A stretch of 5,201 bases of DNA, taken from Candidatus Zhuqueibacterota bacterium 4484_188 (GTDB lineage Bacteria; Calditrichota; Calditrichia; RBG-13-44-9). Of the stretch, positions 1 to 5,201 are shown one piece after another. Both the position numbers and the translations under genes were made by a program. The stretch covers positions 1-5,201 of the forward strand of contig MVCZ01000059.1 in the NCBI GenBank assembly GCA_002049825.1. Direction: 5' to 3'. The number at the start of each line of letters is the position of its first letter. Position 1 is the stretch's first letter. Below the pieces are notes generated by a model. It saw only the letters and a program-made list of their open reading frames with translations. It did not search any database and was not told the origin of the DNA.

Positions 1-73
1 ACCAGACAAGAAATGACTAAAAAAGATAATTCTCACCTGCGGGTAAGCACTTTCACCCAACTTGAGATATTTC

Positions 74-106
74 TTTAACTACCCCCAAAAATTTTCTATA
101 TTTTTG
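74..106 (+). promoter_or_regulatory. Weak candidate promoter upstream of the lipoprotein gene
   Basis: A TATATT hexamer at 97-102 resembles a -10 box. It has only a poor -35 (TTTAAC, 74-79) at a 17-bp spacing. Overlapping it, 99-106 reads TATTTTTG, which fits the TAnnTTTG -7 motif known from Bacteroidota promoters, but no matching upstream TTG lies at the right distance. Either version would place the transcription start near 109-114, about 20 nt before the ATG at 133. The region is AT-rich and would match such motifs by chance fairly easily, so this is only a candidate. Confidence 0.25.
86..106. repeat. Short AT-rich inverted repeat (7-bp arms)
   Basis: CAAAAAT (86-92) and ATTTTTG (100-106) are perfect reverse complements separated by 7 nt. 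The repeat overlaps the candidate -10/-7 element. It could be an operator-like dyad or a weak hairpin. It is also the sort of structure AT-rich leader DNA produces by chance. A rho-independent terminator is unlikely because the stem is almost entirely A-T. Confidence 0.3.
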
Positions 107-132
107 ATTCGTAAGAGAAGAAAAGCGAGTTT

Positions 133-1122
133 ATGAAAAATATTTACCGGTTCACACTCATTTCCGCAGCGCTTCTGTTCTACTTAAATTGTGTCCCCGA
201 GGCGCCGCACAGCAACCCGCTCGATCCGTACCGGGCAAATACCGCTGGTACCGGAATTGAGTTGTTCGGACAAACCCTGCAAAAGAACGAGCCGCACCTG
301 CCTATCGACAGTTGCCTGGTGCTGATTTCGCCGGGAGATATTTTCAGGCTCAGCAATCCGAACGGCGAGTTTCGCGTTCCCAATCTTCAGCCGGGCGTTT
401 ACCAATTAATTTTCAACCGGGAGCGTTTCGCAACCGATACCTTCCGGATCAACACCGACACGCTGAGCCAGGCGCAGGTGCATTTTTATCTGAACGGATT
501 ACCGTCAGTACAGAAATTCCGTATTTACAGCGAATTCATCGACCAGTGGTGGCCCGATCCGTTTTACACGGTGAATTTCAGTCTGATCGCCGGTGACATC
601 GACGGAACGGAAGACCTGATAAAAAAAGAAGTGCGAATCCCGGAACTGAACATCTCCGCCGAATTTGCCGAGACCTCGCGCCCGGACAGTTTTTTTGTGC
701 AACTCACCGACCGGGATCTGCCGAACAATGATATTTTTGCGCTGATCGGCAAACCGGTGTATGTCGTGCTGGAAGATCAATCACAGGCGGCAGCGAATGC
801 CGGTCCGTTTCAACTGGTGAGGGTGATCGCCACTTCTCCGGACTCCCTGTCGCCCACCGGGCTGGAATCGGTGGCACCACAGCCGATATTTACCTGGAAA
901 CCCTACACCGCGAACTTTGACTTCACTTATGAAATCTCGGTATTCGTGATCAACACCGGCATTCCCATCCTGATTCATTCGGTCACCGGGATTCCGGTTG
1001 AGCAAAATTCCTACAGCTACCCGGATTCGCTACCCAGCGGAAAGTATTTCTGGACAGTCGGTGTGCGGGACGAGATGGGCAACCTCAGCCGGTCCAAGGA
1101 GGCAGCGTTTCTGGTGGAGTGA
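133..1122 (+). CDS. Putative lipoprotein with carboxypeptidase-regulatory-like and Ig/FnIII-like domains
   Basis: This encodes 329 residues and has no recognised specific function. The N-terminus (residues 1-20) looks like a lipoprotein signal: K2 and R6, a hydrophobic core, then Cys20. The lipobox is poor, with Y17-L18-N19 before the cysteine instead of the usual Leu at -3 and Gly/Ala/Ser at -1. HSNPLDP follows at about residues 26-32, a motif I associate with exported lipoproteins of FCB-type bacteria. Residues about 41-105 resemble the carboxypeptidase-D regulatory (transthyretin-like) fold, with the tell-tale stretch NPNGEFRVPNLQPGVYQL. The middle part (about 120-230) is unassigned beta-rich sequence. 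Residues about 245-329 look like an Ig/FnIII-like domain, with PIFTW near the start, LPSGKYFWTVGVRD near residues 300-313 and a final AAFLVE strand. Likely an envelope-anchored binding or scaffold protein with no catalytic motif seen. The ribosome binding site is weak (GCGAG at 125-129). A 46-bp gap without a terminator separates it from the activator gene, so co-transcription is possible. Confidence 0.8.
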   Translation: MKNIYRFTLISAALLFYLNCVPEAPHSNPLDPYRANTAGTGIELFGQTLQKNEPHLPIDSCLVLISPGDIFRLSNPNGEFRVPNLQPGVYQLIFNRERFATDTFRINTDTLSQAQVHFYLNGLPSVQKFRIYSEFIDQWWPDPFYTVNFSLIAGDIDGTEDLIKKEVRIPELNISAEFAETSRPDSFFVQLTDRDLPNNDIFALIGKPVYVVLEDQSQAAANAGPFQLVRVIATSPDSLSPTGLESVAPQPIFTWKPYTANFDFTYEISVFVINTGIPILIHSVTGIPVEQNSYSYPDSLPSGKYFWTVGVRDEMGNLSRSKEAAFLVE

Positions 1123-1168
1123 GAACCGGTAACCCAAATAATCTATTTTAAACCATAAACGGAAACAC

Positions 1169-2647
1169 ATGGAAATTCCGCAGCAATATTTAAGAGCATT
1201 AGTTGAAATCAGCCAGCAGATTAATTCCATTAAGGAGCCGGACGAGCTGCTGGACAGTATCCTGGATATTGCCCTGCAACAGCTTTCCGCGGAGCGGGGA
1301 TTTATTCTGCTGAAAGAAAAAGACAACGGCGGGGAATATCTACCGCGGGCGATGCGCAATATCCACTCCCGCCAGGTGAGCAATGTGAAAGACATTTCCC
1401 ACTCCACGGTGCAGAAGGTGCTGCAAACCGCCAAGCCTATCCTGACCTTCGATGCGCTCTCGGACGAGCGATTCGATGATTCCCGGAGTGTGATCATTCA
1501 GCAGATTCGCTCCATTGCCTGCGTTCCGCTGCTGCTGCGGGGCGAAATGTTAGGGGTCATTTACATCGACAGCCGGGGGCAGAAAGCTCGCTTTTCCCGG
1601 CAGAGCCTCGATTTTTTACAGGCATTTGCCAACCAGGCTGCCATTGCCCTGGAAAACGCCCGGCTGATGGCAACCCTGCAGCAGGAAAATGCTTTACTCA
1701 AAGAAGAATTTCACCGCATTTACGCTTTCAAGGAAATTGTGGGGAAAAGCAAAAGCATGGAGCGTGTTTTTCAACTAATGGGCAAAGTGCTGAATAACAA
1801 CACCACCGTATTGATATCGGGCGAAACCGGAACCGGTAAGGAGATGGTGGCGCGGGCAATTCATTACAATGGGGCACGCAGTAAAAAACCGTTTGTGGCG
1901 TTGAACTGCGGCGCCATCCCGGAAAACCTGATCGAAAGCGAATTGTTTGGTCACAAAAAAGGTGCCTTCACCGGGGCGGTTGCCGATAAAAAAGGGATGA
2001 TCGAATCTGCCCACGGCGGCACCCTGTTTTTGGATGAAGTGGGCGAGCTGCCGCTGAATTTGCAGGTCAAGTTGCTGCGCTTTTTGCAGGAACGCCAGTT
2101 TACCCCGGTGGGCGATATTCATCCCCGCAACGTGGATGTGCGCATTATTGCCGCCACCAACCGCGATTTGCAGGAATCCATCCGGGAAGGCAGGTTCCGG
2201 GAAGACCTCTATTACCGGCTGCATGTGATCAATATTCATATTCCGCCGCTGCGGGAACGGAAAAAAGATATTCCATTGTTAGTGCAACATTTCCTGAAAA
2301 AGTATGCCCGTAATCTGGAGAAATCGGTGCAGTCTTTTTCTGCAAAGGCGCTGGAAATTCTGCAGTCGTACGATTGGCCCGGTAACGTTCGCGAACTGGA
2401 GAATACCATTGAACGTGCCGTGGTGTTGTCTTCCGAAAAAGAAATCACCGAAAACGATTTGATGCTTCCCGATTCGGCGAAAGAGCAGTCGGGAATCCGC
2501 GCCGGGATGAGTCTGCAGGAAGTCTCGCAAATTTTACTGCAAAAAACGCTGGATGCCACCGAGGGCAACCGAACCAAAACGGCGGAAATGTTAGGTGTTT
2601 CCCTACGCTGGGTTCATTATAAAATGAAAGAATGGGGACTTCGGTGA
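1169..2647 (+). CDS. Sigma54-dependent transcriptional activator (GAF - AAA+ - Fis-type HTH)
   Basis: A 492-residue NtrC-family enhancer-binding protein that uses ATP hydrolysis to remodel sigma54-RNA polymerase for open-complex formation. Residues about 20-165 form a GAF sensory domain, followed by a helical linker (LENARLMATLQQENALLKEE, 161-180). The AAA+ core spans about 190-420. Walker A is GETGTGKE (218-225). The sigma54-contacting loop GAFTGA is intact (265-270). Walker B is GGTLFLDE (283-290, Asp289/Glu290). ATNRDL (329-334) is the sensor region, FREDLYYRL (343-351) carries the arginine-finger region, and WPGNVREL (403-410) is the sensor II motif. The C-terminus (about 462-492) is a Fis-type helix-turn-helix starting at EGNRTKTAEMLGVS. 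There is no receiver domain, so control is probably by a small ligand on the GAF domain or by a partner. The gene overlaps the downstream kinase gene, making that kinase the obvious partner candidate. The start ATG has only a weak GGAAA (1161-1165) upstream, but the GAF domain begins soon after it. Confidence 0.95.
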   Translation: MEIPQQYLRALVEISQQINSIKEPDELLDSILDIALQQLSAERGFILLKEKDNGGEYLPRAMRNIHSRQVSNVKDISHSTVQKVLQTAKPILTFDALSDERFDDSRSVIIQQIRSIACVPLLLRGEMLGVIYIDSRGQKARFSRQSLDFLQAFANQAAIALENARLMATLQQENALLKEEFHRIYAFKEIVGKSKSMERVFQLMGKVLNNNTTVLISGETGTGKEMVARAIHYNGARSKKPFVALNCGAIPENLIESELFGHKKGAFTGAVADKKGMIESAHGGTLFLDEVGELPLNLQVKLLRFLQERQFTPVGDIHPRNVDVRIIAATNRDLQESIREGRFREDLYYRLHVINIHIPPLRERKKDIPLLVQHFLKKYARNLEKSVQSFSAKALEILQSYDWPGNVRELENTIERAVVLSSEKEITENDLMLPDSAKEQSGIRAGMSLQEVSQILLQKTLDATEGNRTKTAEMLGVSLRWVHYKMKEWGLR

Positions 2648-4386
2648 CGTCACTGCCCTTCAAAAAAATCGGGGAATTCGATTTAATAGAAATCATCCAG
2701 GACGCTCCCTATTCCCTTTCGGTCCGCGCTTTCCAGCCGGGGCTGAAAAGACCGGTTTTCGTTAAATTACTGAAACCCCGGGTGCAGAACCACCAGCAAT
2801 GGGTGGAACGCTTCAACCGGGAAGCACAAGTGTGCGCTAAGCTGAAACACCCGCACATCGTCGATGTTTATACCATTGGAAAACAGGATGAATATATTTT
2901 CATGGCGATGGAATTCGTGCCGGGGATTAGTTTACGAACACTGTTGGATAAAGAGAAAAAACTCTCTCTTACTATTTCCATTGAAATCATTCGACAACTA
3001 CTGTCCGCACTGGATTTTGCCCACCAGCACCAGGTTATTCACCGCGATGTGAAACCGGATAACACCATGCTCGATATCCGGGGACAGGTACGCTTAACCG
3101 ATTTCGGCCTGGCTTACCTGGGAGAAGAAATGACCCTGACACAGCAGGGAAGCATTTTGGGAACGCCGGCATACATGTCGCCGGAACAGGTAACCGGTGA
3201 GGTGCTTACCCCCGCCAGCGATTATTTTGCCCTCGGCGCCATGTTTTATGAAATGCTTAGCGGCATTAAACCGTTTGCCGGGGAAAATTATACTGCTTGC
3301 ATTCAGAAAATCCTGAACGAAAACCCTCTGCCGCTAAAGCAGCGTTTGCCGGAAATTCCGGTTAAATTGAGCGATTTAATCAACCGGATGATGGCAAAGC
3401 GTCCGGAAGACAGATTGGCGAACCCCGGGCAAATCGTTTCCGTCCTGGGGAAAATTCAATCTGAGCCAAAATCGGTTTCGCCCGAACATGAATTGGCTCG
3501 CCTGGTGAAAAAATACTATGTTACCGCGCACCCGGGCGGAGAAACACCTAAAACCGAATCGGCTCAAACGACCGGCAGCAAAAAACCGGTGCTAAAGCAA
3601 AAACGGTGGGTTTTGCCTTTGGCGCTGATCGTTCTGTTGTCGGTATTGCTCATTGTTCTGCTCCTTTGGCAGGGAACTAACCGGCAGGCGAAAACAAATC
3701 TAGCAGAGATTCCCTCACCGGTGACCATAGCCGCCGATACCTTTGAGAAGACAACGCCGGCAAAAGATTCGATTTCAAGTATTAAAACGGCTCAGAAAAA
3801 ACTTCCCCCGGGCAGGGCGAAATTTGCAAAGAACACAAGCCAGGATTTAAAAGCAGTGGTTGGTAACAAAACAGAGCCGAAACAGGGGTTACCGGCGGAA
3901 AAAGAAGAAAAAAGCGCGGGCAGTGCCGCCACGGAAACCCCGCCTGCTCCACTACCCGCCACCGGACCCGGTTTGCTGGAAATCGAACTTTCCCCCTGGG
4001 GATCGGTCTCGCTGGACGGAAAGCTACTCGATTCAATGGTGCACCGCAGCCGTTTCCGCATTTCACCGGGCAGACACCGGTTGGTTTTGTCCCACCCGGA
4101 ATTTGCACCCAGGATTGTCGAATTTCAGTCCCGCAGCGGTAAAACCGAGCGGGTGAATTATTCTTTCCTGGAAAAAGCCGGTTTTCTTTCGGTGGAGGTT
4201 CGTCCCTGGGCGGAGGTGTACATCGACGGTAAATTTTTCGACACCACCCCGCTTAAGCGCCTGATCACCATCAGCGACGGCGAGCACCTGTTGGAATTGA
4301 AACATCCCGATTACCCAACCTTCCGGGAAATGGTAACCATAACTCCCGGCGACACGGTATTTATTCGTCAGCGATTGGATTTGTAA
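2632..4386 (+). CDS. Membrane-anchored Hanks-type Ser/Thr protein kinase with two PEGA repeats
   Basis: 584 residues from ATG 2632 (580 from GTG 2644, which has the better upstream signal; numbering here is from 2632). Residues about 15-276 are a PknB-like kinase domain. Present are the beta3 lysine K45 (VKLL), alpha-C E64, the HRDVKPDN catalytic loop (137-144, D139), DFG (157-159), GTPAYMSPEQ (177-186), D197 and R261. The activation loop carries T168, T170, S174 and T178 as plausible autophosphorylation sites. The glycine-rich loop is degenerate: residues 21-31 read IIQDAPYSLSV with no glycine. One transmembrane helix lies at about 327-346, preceded by KQKR, which predicts a cytoplasmic kinase. 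A Lys/Pro/Ala/Thr-rich stalk (about 348-445) leads to two tandem PEGA repeats (447-514 and 517-584) with PWGSVSLDGK and PWAEVYIDGK cores. It should phosphorylate Ser/Thr proteins in response to envelope or cell-wall cues. The overlap with the sigma54 activator gene suggests a shared pathway. Confidence 0.94.
   Translation: MGTSVTSLPFKKIGEFDLIEIIQDAPYSLSVRAFQPGLKRPVFVKLLKPRVQNHQQWVERFNREAQVCAKLKHPHIVDVYTIGKQDEYIFMAMEFVPGISLRTLLDKEKKLSLTISIEIIRQLLSALDFAHQHQVIHRDVKPDNTMLDIRGQVRLTDFGLAYLGEEMTLTQQGSILGTPAYMSPEQVTGEVLTPASDYFALGAMFYEMLSGIKPFAGENYTACIQKILNENPLPLKQRLPEIPVKLSDLINRMMAKRPEDRLANPGQIVSVLGKIQSEPKSVSPEHELARLVKKYYVTAHPGGETPKTESAQTTGSKKPVLKQKRWVLPLALIVLLSVLLIVLLLWQGTNRQAKTNLAEIPSPVTIAADTFEKTTPAKDSISSIKTAQKKLPPGRAKFAKNTSQDLKAVVGNKTEPKQGLPAEKEEKSAGSAATETPPAPLPATGPGLLEIELSPWGSVSLDGKLLDSMVHRSRFRISPGRHRLVLSHPEFAPRIVEFQSRSGKTERVNYSFLEKAGFLSVEVRPWAEVYIDGKFFDTTPLKRLITISDGEHLLELKHPDYPTFREMVTITPGDTVFIRQRLDL
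2634..2647 (+). promoter_or_regulatory. Start/stop overlap and ribosome binding site of the kinase gene
   Basis: GTG at 2644-2646 overlaps the activator's TGA stop (2645-2647) as GTGA, a classic translational-coupling arrangement. GGGGA at 2634-2638 lies 5 nt before that GTG and could serve as the Shine-Dalgarno. The alternative ATG at 2632 is preceded only by AAAATGAAAGA, which has no good site at proper spacing. I favour GTG 2644. The choice changes only four N-terminal residues, ahead of the kinase domain. Confidence 0.55.
3970..4383 (+). repeat. Two tandem PEGA repeats at the end of the kinase
   Basis: Two protein repeats of about 68 residues each are encoded at 3970-4173 and 4180-4383. 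Each opens with a short hydrophobic strand (LLEIELSPWG and FLSVEVRPWA), then a (V/I)-(S/Y)-(L/I)-DGK turn. A conserved G-x-H-x-L-x-L-x-HP(D/E)(Y/F) segment follows near the middle. This is the PEGA pattern of small extracytoplasmic beta domains found on bacterial kinases and surface-layer proteins. The copies are divergent at the nucleotide level, so this is an old duplication rather than a recent repeat. Confidence 0.85.
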
Positions 4387-4403
4387 CTGGCATAGCATTT
4401 GAA
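4387..4403 (+). promoter_or_regulatory. Candidate sigma54 (-24/-12) promoter of the kelch gene
   Basis: The sequence CTGGCATAGCATTTGAA matches the sigma54 consensus YTGGCACG-N4-TTGCW. It has CTGGCA exactly, 4 nt of spacer in the right place, TTG exactly, and the final A. The deviations are T and A at the two weaker positions after TGGCA, and A for C at -12. The GG at 4389-4390 and G at 4401 have the correct 12-nt phasing. The predicted start is near 4414, leaving a leader of about 27 nt that contains the GGTGAT ribosome binding site. Its position, in a 54-bp gap right after a sigma54 activator operon, supports it. The -12 mismatch lowers confidence. Confidence 0.5.
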
Positions 4404-4430
4404 GAAATAATATAAGAGAATAAAATAAGC

Positions 4431-4436
4431 GGTGAT
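4431..4436 (+). promoter_or_regulatory. Ribosome binding site of the kelch gene
   Basis: GGTGAT complements the extended anti-Shine-Dalgarno of 16S rRNA and ends 4 nt before ATG 4441. This is the strongest ribosome binding site in the window. It supports the ATG at 4441 over the in-frame GTG at 4432, which lies within it. Confidence 0.6.
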
Positions 4437-4440
4437 AACG

Positions 4441-5201
4441 ATGCAAATTTTGCAGCGAAAAATAAGTATTTTGGTCATGATCCTACTGGGGGCTGTTGCA
4501 CTACCGGCACAGACGTGGCAAATAAAAGCACCCATGCCCACCGCGCGTAAAGGCATGGCAGTCGCTGTTTTACAGGATAAAATATGGGTAATGGGCGGCA
4601 GTGAAATGGGACATCACGCGCTTTCCACCGTGGAAGTATTCGACCCGCAGAGCAACTCCTGGAATACCCAGGTTCCCGCCCTGCACCATAAACGGGATAA
4701 TGCGACCGCTCAGACCTGGGGCGGAAAAATTTTCGTTTTCGGCGGGATGTCAGACGGGACGCTGGTACCGGAAGTTGAAATGTATGATCCGGGAGTCGGT
4801 GACTGGCAGACGATCAGTTCGCTACCCACCGCCCGCCTGGGAATGGCTTCGGTAGTGGTAGATTCAGGCATCTGGCTCATCGGTGGCGGTACTTCGCAAA
4901 ATTCCAGTATGGATGTAGTGGAGATTTACCACCCGGCTTTGAACACCTGGCAAACGCTTCCCGCGCATCTGAATATTGCCCGGGGCGCACCAATGGCGGC
5001 GGTGGTGGACAGCGAAGTGTATGTTTTCGGCGGGTATTTTTACGGGCCGGTGAATAGCTATGAGAAATACAATCGGATGACCCAGAGCTGGGAAACGGTT
5101 GGCACCATGCTGTATTATTGCGGCAGCGCCGGTTATGCCAGTGCCGGGAATCGCGCCTGGCTGGTGGGCGGCACCGGACAGGGGGGGGATTTAAATAAAC
5201 T
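4441..5201 (+). CDS. Secreted kelch-repeat beta-propeller protein (partial, 3' end beyond window)
   Basis: The reading frame is open from ATG 4441 to the window edge, giving 253 complete codons and no stop. Residues 1-23 form a Sec signal peptide: R6 and K7, a hydrophobic core ISILVMILLGAVA, and a likely signal peptidase I cut after LPA (A23). There is no lipobox cysteine. The rest is kelch repeats of about 48 residues. Double glycines lie at 52-53, 101-102, 148-150, 197-198 and 243-244. The matching tryptophans are at W74, W122, W170 and W217, and Y/F-(D/H/N)-P-like turns precede each tryptophan (FDPQSNSW, YDPGVGDW, YHPALNTW). At least four blades and the start of a fifth are visible, so the full protein probably forms a five- to seven-bladed propeller, perhaps with further C-terminal domains. 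Kelch propellers bind proteins or glycans, and some are enzymes (galactose oxidase type). Nothing here decides between these. The sigma54-like promoter upstream suggests control separate from, or in addition to, the kinase operon. Confidence 0.9.
   Translation, partial: MQILQRKISILVMILLGAVALPAQTWQIKAPMPTARKGMAVAVLQDKIWVMGGSEMGHHALSTVEVFDPQSNSWNTQVPALHHKRDNATAQTWGGKIFVFGGMSDGTLVPEVEMYDPGVGDWQTISSLPTARLGMASVVVDSGIWLIGGGTSQNSSMDVVEIYHPALNTWQTLPAHLNIARGAPMAAVVDSEVYVFGGYFYGPVNSYEKYNRMTQSWETVGTMLYYCGSAGYASAGNRAWLVGGTGQGGDLNK

Noticed and set aside
40..56. CGGGTAAGCACTTTCAC as a possible sigma54 promoter for the lipoprotein gene
   Set aside because: The GG and the TTTCA half do not both match at correct phasing, the TGGCA element is missing, and the site would lie far from the ATG.
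1..78. Open frame from position 1 to a TAA at 76-78, including a possible 21-codon ORF from ATG 13
   Set aside because: It could be the tail of an upstream gene or a tiny ORF, but it is too short, has no clear ribosome binding site and shows no recognisable sequence.
1123..1168. Terminator or separate promoter in the lipoprotein-activator gap
   Set aside because: No GC-rich stem followed by a T-run and no convincing -35/-10 or -24/-12 pair is present. The gap is short and AT-rich, consistent with read-through.
1030..1497. 155-codon minus-strand ORF across the lipoprotein/activator junction
   Set aside because: It is antisense to the well-supported GAF-domain coding region, the translation is unlike any family, and it is Ser/Arg/Cys-rich as expected for a shadow frame.
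1775..2239. 154-codon minus-strand ORF within the activator gene
   Set aside because: It lies entirely antisense to the conserved AAA+ core, and the protein has no recognisable domain.
4399..4426. TTGAAG-N16-TAAAAT as a sigma70-type promoter for the kelch gene
   Set aside because: It would start transcription inside the ribosome binding site, leaving almost no leader. The overlapping sigma54-like motif fits the spacing better, though dual use cannot be excluded.
3782..4446. Several minus-strand and alternative-frame ORFs over the kinase stalk and PEGA region
   Set aside because: They overlap one another and the supported PEGA-encoding frame. Their Pro/Arg/Cys-rich translations are typical of shadow frames.
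4601..4855. 84-codon plus-strand ORF inside the kelch gene
   Set aside because: It runs out of frame with a clear signal-peptide plus kelch-repeat reading frame that is open to the window edge.

Overview
The window is an ordinary-looking bacterial chromosomal segment, close to even in GC, with four genes all on the + strand and little intergenic space. It holds a putative surface lipoprotein (133-1122), a GAF-domain sigma54 enhancer-binding activator (1169-2647), a membrane-anchored Hanks-type Ser/Thr kinase with two PEGA repeats (2632/2644-4386), and the start of a secreted kelch-repeat protein (4441 to the window edge, no stop reached). No RNA gene, mobile element, CRISPR array or long repeat was seen. 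Several traits fit the FCB group, for example Calditrichota or a related candidate phylum: an HSNPLDP motif just after the lipoprotein cysteine, a Y-W-x-V type Ig-like C-terminal domain, a PEGA-tailed kinase beside a sigma54 activator, and weak Shine-Dalgarno sites for most genes. This assignment is an inference with low to moderate confidence.

Layout. Positions 1-132 are AT-rich and non-coding as far as can be seen, with a weak promoter candidate and a short AT-rich inverted repeat. The lipoprotein is followed by a 46-bp gap without an obvious terminator, then the activator. The activator and kinase genes overlap, by 4 nt (GTGA) or 16 nt depending on the kinase start, so they are almost certainly co-transcribed and probably translationally coupled. 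A 54-bp gap follows. It contains a good match to a sigma54 -24/-12 promoter (4387-4403), suitably placed to give a leader of about 27 nt before the kelch gene.

Working model (inference). The kinase has its catalytic domain in the cytoplasm and its PEGA repeats outside the inner membrane, so it could relay an envelope signal. The activator has a GAF domain and no receiver domain, so it is controlled by a ligand or another protein rather than by a classical histidine kinase. Because it is coupled to the kinase, it is a natural candidate partner. The kelch gene, with its sigma54-like promoter, is a natural candidate target, and the lipoprotein may belong to the same envelope function. Every protein family here is known. 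What is less usual is their arrangement as a compact kinase / sigma54 activator / exported propeller module, together with a kinase whose glycine-rich loop has lost its glycines.
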